Positions 24,930 through 33,700 of a stretch of 64,000 nt of DNA are shown piece by piece (position 1 is the stretch's first letter; each line of letters begins with the position of its first letter). The DNA lies in assembly GCF_018613675.1 (NCBI RefSeq), contig NZ_JAGGPQ010000011.1:186001-250000 (forward strand), written 5' to 3'. The notes beneath the pieces were generated by a model, which saw only the letters and a program-made list of their open reading frames with translations, did no database searches and had not been told where the DNA came from. The position numbers and the translations under genes were made by a program. Source of the DNA: Arthrobacter sp. ISL-85 (lineage in GTDB: Bacteria > Actinomycetota > Actinomycetes > Actinomycetales > Micrococcaceae).

Positions 24930-26301
24930 TGCCGCGCCCTTCCGGCCCGGGGGCACTCGCGGCACCCTGGGCCAGCATCTTTTCCCAGAGCTGCGGAAAA
25001 TCAGGCATGGTCTTGGCGGTGGTGGCGATGTCCTCCACCTGGACGCCGTCCACAGCAAGGCCCAGGATTGCCCCGGCAGTGGCCATGCGGTGGTCGGCGT
25101 AGCTGCGGACGACGCCGGCATGCAGCCGGGCGGGCCGGATCACCAGGCCGTCGGCGGTTTCCTCGGCGTCGCCGCCGAGCCGGTTGATTTCCGCGACCAG
25201 GGCCGCGAGCCGGTCAGTCTCGTGCCCCCTGAGGTGGGCGATCCCGCTGAGTCGGGAAGGCTCCGCTGCAAGGGCGCAAAGCGCCGCGACTGTAGGAGCC
25301 AGTTCACTGGTGTCAGCAAAGTCACCGCCCTTGATCTCCGGGCCCCCGGTAACGGTCAGGACACCGTCGGCCAGGGTGACCGTGGCGCCCATTTGGGTGA
25401 GGATCCCGCGCCAGAGATCCCCTACCTGCTGGGTTTCCGCCGGCCAGTTGGGGATTCGGACGGTACCTTGCGAGGCCAAGGCGGCCGCCAGGAAGGGTCC
25501 TGCGTTGGAGAGATCCTGTTCAATCCTTTGGTCGAAGGCGCGGATGGGTCCCGGCGCCACCACCCAGTGGTTGGGGACCGAGTCGTCCACTGAGACGCCG
25601 GCGCCGCGCAGGGCAGCCACGGTCATGTTGATGTGGTCCAGGCTTGGCACCGGCTTTCCCACGTGCTCCAGGTGCAGGCCCTCGTCGAACCTTGCCCCCA
25701 CCAGGAGGAGGGCGGAGACGAACTGGGAAGAGGCGCTGGCGTCGATCACCAGGTGGCCGCCCCGGACTGCGCCAGTGCCTTCCACCACGAACGGGAGCGA
25801 CGACGGCGCGGTGCCGTCTTCAGCGGAAACGGTCACACCCAGGGCCTTGAGGGCTTCGATGATGGTCCCCATGGGGCGCTTCCGGGCGTGCGGGTCACCG
25901 TCGAAGACGGACGCTCCGCTGCGGAGTGCCGCGACGGGCGGAACGAAGCGCATGACGGTACCGGCAAGTCCGCAGTCGATGGTGGTGCCGGACGCTGCCG
26001 CTGCCGCCGGGAGCGGAACAACCTCCAGGTCGGGCCCAAAGGTGCCGTCACCCGGCACCTCGGTGATGGTGGCGCCGAGCTGCCTGAGCGCATCGATCAT
26101 CAGGGCGGAGTCCCTGGAGTGCAGGGGCGCCCGCAGCCGGGACGGGCCGTCCGCGAGGGCCGCGAGGACCAGGTACCTGTTGGTCAGGGACTTTGACCCG
26201 GGCACCGTCACGGTGGCATTGACTGGCCGGGACGCAAAAGGTGCGGCCCAGTGCTGGACGGGTGTTCCGGATGCGTCCCGGGTGGCAGCTGCTGCGGTCA
26301 T
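24913..26301 (-). CDS. aroA: 3-phosphoshikimate 1-carboxyvinyltransferase (EPSP synthase)
   Basis: A 462-aa enzyme of the shikimate pathway joining shikimate 3-phosphate and [12 protein letters not shown] with Lys37 opens the fold; [30 protein letters not shown] and YADHRMA are all present. The GLAGTVMRF loop differs from the NAGTAMR of E. coli-type enzymes. The C-terminal tail is short and Gly/Pro-rich and overlaps rsgA. Confidence 0.96.
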   Translation of the reverse strand: MTAAAATRDASGTPVQHWAAPFASRPVNATVTVPGSKSLTNRYLVLAALADGPSRLRAPLHSRDSALMIDALRQLGATITEVPGDGTFGPDLEVVPLPAAAAASGTTIDCGLAGTVMRFVPPVAALRSGASVFDGDPHARKRPMGTIIEALKALGVTVSAEDGTAPSSLPFVVEGTGAVRGGHLVIDASASSQFVSALLLVGARFDEGLHLEHVGKPVPSLDHINMTVAALRGAGVSVDDSVPNHWVVAPGPIRAFDQRIEQDLSNAGPFLAAALASQGTVRIPNWPAETQQVGDLWRGILTQMGATVTLADGVLTVTGGPEIKGGDFADTSELAPTVAALCALAAEPSRLSGIAHLRGHETDRLAALVAEINRLGGDAEETADGLVIRPARLHAGVVRSYADHRMATAGAILGLAVDGVQVEDIATTAKTMPDFPQLWEKMLAQGAASAPGPEGRGSGAEH

Positions 26302-26307
26302 GCGTGC

Positions 26308-26889
26308 TTAGGCTCCCGAGGCGTGCTCGACGGCGCGGCGTACGGCTTTGTCCGCCTTGTTCAGCTTCGTGGTGGTGGTCCTGCGGGCGTCGGCGGCCAG
26401 GTGCGAAGCGTTTCGGCGGGCGTCGGCGGCCAGGTGCGAAGCGTTTCGGCGGGCGTCGGCGGCGAGGTGACCGGCCCGCCAGGCAAGGCCGGGCTTGCCC
26501 GCGGTGTCCACGGACGCGAGCAGGACGCCACCACTCAGGGAGAGGTTCTTGAGCAGCTGGCTTCTGCGGCTTTGCCGCCCTTCCTTGCTGCTGATGTCCG
26601 CGCTGCGCCACTCGACGAAGGTGTTCAGGAGGGAGACCACCGTGAGCAGGCCGGCCGAGAGCCTGGAGAACTTGCCCAGGCCGAACAGGACGCCCGCCCC
26701 CACCTGGGCTCCACCCATGACGCGGGCCAGGGCCTTCTCGTTCGCCTGGAAGGGGAGCGAGGCCGCGGCCTTGCGCAGCAGCGGGGAGAGCTGCTGTGCG
26801 GTGTCGTCGGAGTTCTTGAGCTTATCCAATCCGGCAAGAATGAAACTGGAAGCAAGCATGGGCCTGGCGAGCGTGCGGACAAAGGACAT
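26308..26889 (-). CDS. DoxX-family membrane protein with repeated C-terminal tail
   Basis: A 193-aa protein with about four hydrophobic helices: RPMLASSFILAGLDKL, ARVMGGAQVGAGVLFGLG, SAGLLTVVSLLNTF, and a fourth around LSLSGGVLLASV, as in DoxX/SURF4-like proteins. The cytoplasmic tail holds an 11-residue unit, HLAADARRNAS, two and a half times, encoded by a 33-bp tandem repeat. ATG 26889 follows AGGAGG with 6-nt spacing; earlier in-frame starts run through the divergent sigma promoter. It is divergent from the sigma gene and 6 nt from aroA. In mycobacteria a DoxX protein works with superoxide dismutase in oxidative stress; that role here is only suggested. Confidence 0.85.
   Translation of the reverse strand: MSFVRTLARPMLASSFILAGLDKLKNSDDTAQQLSPLLRKAAASLPFQANEKALARVMGGAQVGAGVLFGLGKFSRLSAGLLTVVSLLNTFVEWRSADISSKEGRQSRRSQLLKNLSLSGGVLLASVDTAGKPGLAWRAGHLAADARRNASHLAADARRNASHLAADARRTTTTKLNKADKAVRRAVEHASGA
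26384..26469. repeat. 33-bp in-frame tandem repeat in the DoxX gene
   Basis: Two perfect 33-bp units (26384-26416, 26417-26449) and about 20 bp of a third. The length keeps the reading frame, so copy number can vary without breaking the gene. Confidence 0.9.
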
Positions 26890-26954
26890 GGATTTCCTCC
26901 TGGATGGACGGGCCGCGGCGAGCGGCAGAGTCGGTCCTAGTCTTGCACTTTTGG

Positions 26955-26980
26955 GGAATATTTGCCCGCGGGAGACGGTT
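26955..26980 (+). promoter_or_regulatory. SigR/SigH-type promoter (autoregulation)
   Basis: GGAAT (26955-26959), exactly 18 nt, then GTT (26978-26980): this is the consensus of promoters read by Streptomyces SigR and mycobacterial SigH. Transcription would begin near 26986, ahead of every plausible sigma start codon from 27001 onward. Confidence 0.85.
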
Positions 26981-27084
26981 ATGGCTGTCGGGTCCGCAGC
27001 ATGGGCCCTGACGATCATTCACCCGATACGGAGCGGAGTTGGGCCTTGCGGAAGGTGTTGGACGAAACCAGAAAGGCGGGACCG

Positions 27085-27927
27085 GTGGCAGTGGACGCGC
27101 TGGCCACCGAGCCGCCGGAGTACGGCATGCCCGCGGCGGGGAGCCTGACAGTAGACTTGAAGGCAATGAGCACCCTGGATCCGGCCGTTGCGGCCATGTA
27201 TGAGGCGTCCCCCGGCGAAGTGAACGGCAGGCCAGGCACTGTGCCCTTGCCTGCCGGACAGGCAGCTGCCGGTTCGCCGGCCGCCGAGGACAGCACCCTG
27301 GACGTTGCCACGGAGAGCGTGGAGCAACGCCGCCTTCGCTTTGAGCGGGACGCCATGCAGTACGTGGATCAGCTCTATTCCGCGGCGATGCGTATGGCAC
27401 GGAACCCCTCGGACGCGGAGGACCTGGTGCAGGAGGCCTATACCAAGGCTTTTTCGGCTTTTCACCAGTACAAGCCAGGCACAAACCTCAAGGCGTGGCT
27501 CTACCGGATCCTGACCAACACGTACATCAACCTGTACCGCAAGCGGCAGCGTGAGCCGCTGCAGTCCAACTCCGACAGCATTGAGGACTGGCAGCTGGCC
27601 CGGGCTGAGTCGCACACGTCGAGCGGATTGCGTTCGGCAGAGGCAGAAGCCCTGGACCACCTTCCGGATTCCGACGTCAAGCGGGCTCTTCAGGACATTC
27701 CGGAGGAGTTCCGCCTGGCGGTCTACTTCGCTGACGTGGAGGGCTTCGCCTACAAGGAAATTTCAGACATCATGAACACGCCCATCGGCACCGTGATGTC
27801 CCGGCTCCACCGCGGCCGGCGGATGTTGCGGGACATGCTCGCGGAATACGCCGCCGAGCGGGGATTCAAAACAGCCGCCGACGCGTCGGATGCGGCAGGA
27901 AGCAAAGCACAGGAGAACAGGAAATGA
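27085..27927 (+). CDS. SigR/SigH-family ECF sigma factor
   Basis: An ECF sigma factor for thiol-oxidative stress. Region 2 includes [14 protein letters not shown] and [15 protein letters not shown]; region 4 includes [41 protein letters not shown]. These are the SigR hallmarks. The start is uncertain: GTG 27085 (280 aa) has AAAGG 8 nt upstream and is used here; ATG 27001 would add 28 residues and ATG 27166 would remove 27. Streptomyces SigR is known to be made in long and short forms. It is followed, with overlap, by a zinc anti-sigma gene and preceded by its own promoter type. Confidence 0.9.
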   Translation: MAVDALATEPPEYGMPAAGSLTVDLKAMSTLDPAVAAMYEASPGEVNGRPGTVPLPAGQAAAGSPAAEDSTLDVATESVEQRRLRFERDAMQYVDQLYSAAMRMARNPSDAEDLVQEAYTKAFSAFHQYKPGTNLKAWLYRILTNTYINLYRKRQREPLQSNSDSIEDWQLARAESHTSSGLRSAEAEALDHLPDSDVKRALQDIPEEFRLAVYFADVEGFAYKEISDIMNTPIGTVMSRLHRGRRMLRDMLAEYAAERGFKTAADASDAAGSKAQENRK

Positions 27928-28184
27928 GCGACTGCCAGGGATTGGGCGACTGCGACGATACACGGATGCAACGCATCTACGAGTACCTTGACGGGGCACT
28001 GACCCGCGAGGACATCACCGAAATCAAGGACCACCTTGATGACTGCCCTGAATGCACGGAGCAGTACGACCTCGAGTGCGTCATCCGCAACATGGTCAAG
28101 CGCTCCTGCACGGAGGCCGCGCCGGACAACCTGAAGAACGCCATCCTGGACCGGATCCACGCCATCCGTCCGGTAGAGGCTTAG
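27924..28184 (+). CDS. RsrA/RshA-type zinc anti-sigma factor
   Basis: An 86-aa ZAS-domain protein with H37-x3-C41-x2-C44 in [16 protein letters not shown] plus upstream Cys4 and Cys10. In RsrA the zinc-bound thiols form a disulfide on oxidation and release the sigma factor. ATG 27924 overlaps the sigma stop (ATGA), as usual for this pair. A strong terminator follows 38 nt later. Confidence 0.92.
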   Translation: MSDCQGLGDCDDTRMQRIYEYLDGALTREDITEIKDHLDDCPECTEQYDLECVIRNMVKRSCTEAAPDNLKNAILDRIHAIRPVEA

Positions 28185-28222
28185 GTACGGGCCGCCCCTG
28201 CGCCCATCAAGACCGCAGACAG

Positions 28223-28263
28223 CAAAGGACCCCGGAAGCCGACTGGCTTGCGGGGTCCTTTGC
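28223..28263. terminator. Bidirectional terminator between rsrA-like gene and bL37
   Basis: CAAAGGACCCCG-G-AAGCC / GGCTT-G-CGGGGTCCTTTG around a GACT loop makes a very long near-perfect stem with A-rich and T-rich flanks. It serves the upstream sigma operon and the convergent bL37 gene. Confidence 0.9.
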
Positions 28264-28288
28264 TTGAACCGTAGTCCCTGGCATTTGC

Positions 28289-28363
28289 CTAGGTGTTGGG
28301 GCGCTTCCCGTGGTTCGCGCCGCCACGCTTACGGTCACGACGCTTGCGTGCACGCTTGCTCAT
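28289..28363 (-). CDS. Ribosomal protein bL37 (AURKAIP1/COX24-like)
   Basis: A 24-aa, strongly basic protein: MSKRARKRRDRKR followed by GGANHGKRPNT. The RKRRDRK core and the ANHGKRPN end match the 24-residue actinobacterial protein found as bL37 in mycobacterial 50S subunits. A perfect AAGGAGG lies 7 nt before the ATG. It is often missed in annotation because of its length. Confidence 0.92.
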   Translation of the reverse strand: MSKRARKRRDRKRGGANHGKRPNT

Positions 28364-28481
28364 AGCTGGCCTCCTTACTGTTGGTACTCAAAAGAGCTGC
28401 CCTCCAGTCTCCCACATGATCTGGCGCCCCGCGAACCGGGAAACGGCGGATGACCTGCGGCAGCGCTGCAGGGGCGGGGCA

Positions 28482-29096
28482 CTAAGGCTGCAGGGTGCCC
28501 CGGATGGCCGCACGGGCCTCTTCCAGCACTGTCCTGACGGTTTCCAGTGTCACCGGGCTGATGGGCTGGTGCAGGGCCTGGCGCCGCAGATCCGCGCGGA
28601 GACCATCGCGGAAATCTTGCAGCAGCAGTTCCGCTTCCTTGAGCGGCTGCCCCTTGGGCGAATGCGGCTGGCTGTTTGCCGGCAAGGCGGTTGCCGCCGC
28701 AGCCGCGGCCCGCGCCGCTTCGGCCGCTGCAGCAAGGTCGCCGCGGAGGCCCCGCATACTGCTGCGGATGTCCTCCCTGAGGGTTCCGGTGAGCCGTTGC
28801 ACGGAGGCAGCGATGTCATTCTCGACGCCCGCCAGATCCTCCCGCCGGCGGTTCAGTTCTGCAAGGCCGGCGGCGGTGATGCGGTAATTGGTACGCCTGC
28901 CCGCCGGCTCAGTAGCCACCAGGCCGTCCTCTTCGAGTTTGCCCAGCCGGGGATAGATGGTTCCGGCGCTGGGTGAGTAGGTCCCGCCGAACCGGTCCTT
29001 AAGCGCCTTGATGAGCTCGTAGCCGTGCTTGGGGCCGCTTTCGAGCAGGGAGAGGAGGTAAAGGCGCAGCGCACCGTGTGCGAAGACGGGAGGCAT
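28482..29096 (-). CDS. PadR-family transcriptional regulator
   Basis: A 204-aa regulator. The N-terminal winged helix (about 1-85) has GALRLYLLSLLESGPKHGYELIKAL and SPSAGTIYPRLGKLEEDGLV, classic PadR. The C-terminal half is an Ala-rich helical region with an ANSQPHSPKGQPL linker, longer than in small PadR proteins. Its ATG shares one base with the stop of the DUF4097 gene, so both are made from one transcript. GATATATC palindromes upstream of that transcript are likely its own operators. Confidence 0.9.
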   Translation of the reverse strand: MPPVFAHGALRLYLLSLLESGPKHGYELIKALKDRFGGTYSPSAGTIYPRLGKLEEDGLVATEPAGRRTNYRITAAGLAELNRRREDLAGVENDIAASVQRLTGTLREDIRSSMRGLRGDLAAAAEAARAAAAAATALPANSQPHSPKGQPLKEAELLLQDFRDGLRADLRRQALHQPISPVTLETVRTVLEEARAAIRGTLQP

Positions 29097-29929
29097 CAGC
29101 GTTCCGCTTCTCCACGGGAGTCGCCGGGCGCCGGAGCGTGGAAGATAGAGGTCTTGCCGGACACCGAGTTGGTGCGGACGAGCATCAGTTGCCCATCGGG
29201 CCCTGCAATAGTCTCCACCTTGCCGTTGGTGAGGAGGCACTGATGGCCATACAGAATCACCGCTCCGCCGGCGGACTTGGCCACGATGTCGACGCCCACA
29301 TCAGCCGGCACCCTGATGGTCAGGTCTCCGGAAACGGAATTGGAGCCGAAATCCAGGGTGAAATCGAGCAGGTCGAAGCTTAGGTGGCCGCTGACGGTAT
29401 TGGTCCGCACGTTGGTGAAGCTGCCGGACGCGGTCACCTCACCGGAGATGCTTTTGGCAGTGAGGACGCCCCGGTGGTTCCTGACGGCCACGCTGCCGCT
29501 GACAGTGTTGACCTGAAGCTGGCCGGAGGTACTGTCCGCCATGACGGAGCCGGACACGGTGTTGAGCCGAATGTGGGCGGAGGTACCGGAAACAAGTCCG
29601 TCGCCGCTCACGGTCCCGGCCTCCACCTCCACTCCTTGGGGAACGGCGACGGTGATGACGGCGGAGTTATCGCTGTTGTGGTTGACGGTTTCCATGAGGT
29701 TTTTGAACCACCCCTGGGCGCCGTGCAGTTGGTGCCGGACCTCAAGCCTGCCGCCGTTCAGGGACACTGCCACGGGGTCGCCGTGCACCTCGGAGAACTC
29801 CAGGCGAACCACTGGTTCGGCATGCGTGACGACGTCAAACCTGCCCCGGACCATGCCCAGCTTAAGGGACGTTACGCCGTCCACCTCGATGGTCTGCGGC
29901 CCGGCAACAGTCCAGTTTTCCCCTGCCAT
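29096..29929 (-). CDS. DUF4097 beta-strand repeat protein
   Basis: A 277-aa protein rich in a repeated N-T-V-S-G-x-(V/L) motif (LNTVSGSV, VNTVSGSVAV, TNTVSGHLSF, SNSVSGDLTI), giving a beta-helix-like fold of the putative-adhesin DUF4097 family. No signal peptide or membrane helix is visible, so a cytoplasmic or membrane-sensor role is as likely as adhesion. GGAGG precedes the ATG. It is transcribed with the PadR regulator, an association frequent in actinobacteria; in related systems the pair responds to envelope stress, but the ligand is unknown. Confidence 0.85.
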   Translation of the reverse strand: MAGENWTVAGPQTIEVDGVTSLKLGMVRGRFDVVTHAEPVVRLEFSEVHGDPVAVSLNGGRLEVRHQLHGAQGWFKNLMETVNHNSDNSAVITVAVPQGVEVEAGTVSGDGLVSGTSAHIRLNTVSGSVMADSTSGQLQVNTVSGSVAVRNHRGVLTAKSISGEVTASGSFTNVRTNTVSGHLSFDLLDFTLDFGSNSVSGDLTIRVPADVGVDIVAKSAGGAVILYGHQCLLTNGKVETIAGPDGQLMLVRTNSVSGKTSIFHAPAPGDSRGEAER

Positions 29930-29942
29930 GTTTCCTCCAAAG

Positions 29943-29954
29943 GCGATATATCGC
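29943..29954. promoter_or_regulatory. Proximal PadR-like operator
   Basis: GCGATATATCGC is a perfect 12-bp palindrome 13 nt upstream of the DUF4097 ATG, where bound repressor would block initiation. Confidence 0.65.
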
Positions 29955-29993
29955 GTTAGAGTCCCAATCTATCGACGGTGGAAGGCAAGGTCA

Positions 29994-30003
29994 AGATATA
30001 TCT
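29994..30003. promoter_or_regulatory. Distal PadR-like operator
   Basis: AGATATATCT is a perfect 10-bp palindrome sharing the GATATATC core with the proximal site; centres are about 50 bp apart. A promoter should lie between or under them. It also lies just past the stop of the SGNH-like gene. Confidence 0.6.
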
Positions 30004-30011
30004 CGAAGAGA

Positions 30012-30611
30012 TTATTGCGGTGCGTCCATGCCCAGCCACTGGAACCAGCCGCGGTGCAGCACCAGCCATGCCATGAGTCCATACCCGGCCTGGCCGGGAG
30101 TGCCGCCGTTTGCCGCGAGGTCCTGGCGCCACTGTTCGTGGTTCAACAGGGGCGAGAACGTGTCGACGTAAAGGTGCTTGCGGCGCGTGGTCACATCCGC
30201 GAAGGCCGTATTCAATTCGTCCAGCCGGCGGTTCTGGGCCGGGTCGAGTGTGGGGGGCGGCCCCACAACGAATACCTCGATCCGGTTCTGGGATGCCGAG
30301 TCCAGGATGTTGGCCAGATTCAACCGGCTCCGTGCCGTGGAGAGGCCAAACTCGATGTCACGACCCGAAAGGCCGATGACCAACCGGTTCTCAGCCTGCG
30401 GACTGAACCGCCGCCCGGCTTCATCCAGCCAGCGTGCAGCAAGGCCTTCGGTACCTTCCTGCGGGCAGGGGAGGGCGTAGCTTTCCAGCAGCATGCCGTC
30501 CTGGGGAGTGCGGGCCAGAACGCGGCCCAGCCAGCCGAGCGCCCGGGGGTCGCCGAGTCCGGCCAGCAGTTCGTCTCCTACAGCTGCGATCCGCAGCTTC
30601 CTGTCTTCCAC
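30012..30611 (-). CDS. SGNH/GDSL-fold protein lacking catalytic residues
   Basis: A 199-aa flavodoxin-like SGNH-fold protein. Block I reads AVGDELLAGLGD, with Glu14 where the nucleophilic Ser of GDS(L) should be. Block III retains G-x-x-D-I (LSGRDIEFG). Block V reads NGGTPGQAGYGLMA, where Asp and His of the usual DGxHP are Asn and Thr. The fold and length are normal, so it is probably an inactive or repurposed member. GTG start with GAGGAAC upstream. No signal peptide. Confidence 0.8.
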   Translation of the reverse strand: MEDRKLRIAAVGDELLAGLGDPRALGWLGRVLARTPQDGMLLESYALPCPQEGTEGLAARWLDEAGRRFSPQAENRLVIGLSGRDIEFGLSTARSRLNLANILDSASQNRIEVFVVGPPPTLDPAQNRRLDELNTAFADVTTRRKHLYVDTFSPLLNHEQWRQDLAANGGTPGQAGYGLMAWLVLHRGWFQWLGMDAPQ

Positions 30612-30717
30612 GCGTTCCTCTTTACTTCGGTACGGGTTTACTTCGATACGGCCGCTGCCATCGTCGCCGCCGCGGCTGCGGAAGCTCGGGGAGGCGCTCT
30701 CAATCCATTAAACAGAA

Positions 30718-30758
30718 CTGCCCGGCCGGAGTCTGGTATTTCGACTCCGGCCGGGCAG
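30718..30758. terminator. Hairpin 3' of kgd
   Basis: CTGCCCGGCCGGAGTC and GACTCCGGCCGGGCAG form a perfect 16-bp stem with a 9-nt loop, 10 nt after the kgd stop. On the minus strand it is followed by TTCTGTTTAATGG, a weak U-tract. Confidence 0.8.
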
Positions 30759-30767
30759 CCTTACTGC

Positions 30768-33700
30768 TTACTTCCGTGCAAATGCCTGCTTTAGGAGAAC
30801 ATCCTGCTCCGCAGCGTGCCGCTTCATGGAACCGGCCGCCGTGGAGGCGGATGCCGGCCGTGACACCAGGCGGACGCGGCGGTCAAGGGCCTCCGGCAGG
30901 TGCAGGCCGACGAACGGCCACGGTCCCTGGTTGGCAGGCTCGTCCTGCGCCCAGACCACTTCGGCGTTGGGGTACTTGGCGAGCTCTGCCTGGATCTCTG
31001 CATTCGGCAGCGGGTAGAGCTGCTCCACCCGGACGATGGCAGTGGTCTTGTCGCCGGTCTTCTGGCGGGTGGACAGGAGATCGTAGTACAGGCGGCCGGA
31101 GACCAGGAGCACGCGTTCGACGCCGGTGGCCGGCAGCTGTTCATGGTCACCGATGACGGGGCGGAACGTGCCGTTGGTGAAGTCTTCGACGGACGAAGCG
31201 GCAGCCTTCAGGCGCAGGAGCTGCTTGGGCGTGAAGATGATCAGTGGCTTGCGCGGGCGGCTGTAAGCCTGGCGGCGCAGCAGGTGGAAGTGCGAGGCAG
31301 CCGTGGTGGGGTTGGCCACGATCATGTTGTCTTCCGCGCAGAGCTGCAGGAAGCGCTCGATCCTTGCCGAGGAATGGTCCGGGCCCTGCCCCTCGTAGCC
31401 GTGCGGGAGCATCAGGACCAGCGAGGAGCGCTGGCCCCATTTCTGCTCGGCTGACGAAATGAACTCATCGATGATGGTCTGCGCGCCGTTGACGAAGTCA
31501 CCGAACTGGGCCTCCCAAAGGACCAAGGCATCCGGGCGTTCCACCGAGTAGCCGTACTCGAAGCCCATGGCGGCGTATTCCGACAGCAGGGAGTCGTAGA
31601 TCCACAGCTTGGCCTGGTTGTCCGAAAGGTTGCCCAGGGGCAGCCATTCCTTGCCGTTGGCGCGGTCGTGGAAGACGGCGTGGCGCTGCACGAAGGTGCC
31701 GCGGCGCGAGTCCTGGCCGGCGAGGCGTACAGGGACGCCTTCCATGATGAGCGAACCAAAGGCAGCGATCTCGCCGAAGCCCCAGTCGATGCCGCCCTCG
31801 CGGGACATCTGTTCGCGCTTCTCCAGCAGCTGCTTCAGCTTGGGGTGGACCGTGAAGCCGTCGGGGATCTCGACGTGGGCCTTGCCGATCCGCGCCAGGG
31901 TCTCGGCGCTGATGGCCGTGGAGGCCGGTGCGCTGACGCTGGAATCGGATTGCTGGGCCTTGGGCCGTTCGATGTCGGATACGGCAGCGGAGTCGGCGGT
32001 GACGATCGGAATAGGGGAGGTCTGGGCGGCATGGGTCTCGGCAAAAACCCGCTCCAGCCGTTCCTGGTAGTCGCGGAGCAGCTGCTCGGCTTCTTCCTCG
32101 GTGATGTCGCCGCGGCCGATGAGCGACTCGGTGTACAGCTTGCGGACGGAGCGCTTGGCTTCGATCAGGTTGTACATGAGCGGCTGGGTCATCGAGGGGT
32201 CGTCGCCCTCGTTGTGGCCCCGGCGGCGGTAGCACACCATGTCGATGACAACGTCCTTGTGGAAGCGCTGGCGGAACTCGTAGGCGAGCTGGCCGATGCG
32301 GACAACAGCCTCGGGGTCGTCGCCGTTCACATGGAACACCGGCGCCTGGATCATCTTGGCAACGTCCGTGGAGTACGTGGATGACCGCGACGATGACGGG
32401 GCGGTGGTGAAGCCCACCTGGTTGTTGACCACGATGTGGATGGTTCCACCGGTGCGGTAGCCCCGGAGCTGGGACAGGTTGAGCGTTTCCGCCACAACGC
32501 CCTGGCCGGCGAAGGCAGCGTCACCATGAACCATGATGGGCAGCACAGGGAACGATTCGCCCTGGTCCAGGCGGTCCTGCTTGGCCCGGACAATGCCTTC
32601 AAGGACGGAGTCCACGGCTTCCAGGTGGGACGGGTTGGCGGCGAGGTAGACCTTGGTCTCCTTGCCGTTGTCCGAGGTGAAGGTGCCTTCGGTGCCCAGG
32701 TGGTACTTGACGTCTCCGGAGCCCTGTACGGAGCGCGGATCCTGCGTGCCCTCGAATTCGCGGAACACCTGGGCGTAGGTCTTGCCGGCGATGTTCGTCA
32801 GGACGTTGAGACGGCCGCGGTGGGCCATGCCGATGGCAACCTCGTCCAGGCCGTCGTCGGCTGCGTCGGACATGATGGCGTCCAGCAGCGGGATCAGCGA
32901 CTCGCCGCCTTCCAGGGAGAAGCGCTTCTGGCCCACGAACTTCGTCTGCAGGAACGTCTCGAAGGCCTCGGCCGCGTTCAGCTTGGAGACGATCCGGAGT
33001 TGTTCCTCACGGCTGGGCTTGGAGTAGGCATGCTCCAGCTGGTCCTGGAACCACTTGCGCTCGGCGGGCTCCTGGATGTGCATGTACTCAATGCCGGTGG
33101 TGCGGCAGTATGCGTCGCGCAGGACGCCAAGGATGTCGCGGAACTTCAACATCGGCTTGCCGCCGAAGCCGCCCGTGGGCCATTCACGGTCCAGGTCCCA
33201 GAGGGTCAGGCCGTAGGTGAGGACATCAAGGTCAGGGTGCTTGCGCTGGACGTACTCAAGCGGGTCGGTGTCGGCCATGAGATGGCCCCGCACGCGGAAG
33301 GAGTGGATCAGCTGCTGGATCCGGGCCACCTTGTTGATCTCGTCGGCCGGATCCACCTGGAGGTCCGGGCTCCAGCGGACGGGCTCATACGGGATGCGCA
33401 GGGCTTCGAAGATCTCGTCGTAGAAGTTCTGGGCACCCAGCAGCAGTTGGTGTACCAGCTTGAGGAACTCGCCGCTGCCTGCGCCCTGGATGACGCGGTG
33501 GTCGTACGTCGAGGTCAGGGTGAGAACCTTGCTGATGGCGTTCTGGGCGATGATCTTTTCGCTCGCGCCCTGGAACTCTGCGGGGTAGTCAAGGGCGCCG
33601 ACGCCGATGATGGCTGCCTGGCCCTTGGAGAGGCGCGGTACCGAGTGCACGGTGCCGATGCCGCCGGGGTTGGTCAGGGACACGGTGGTGCCCTGGTGGT

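Noticed and set aside
26962..27000. Earliest in-frame start (TTG 26962) for the sigma gene
   Set aside because: It lies inside the SigR-type promoter spacer, upstream of the expected transcription start.
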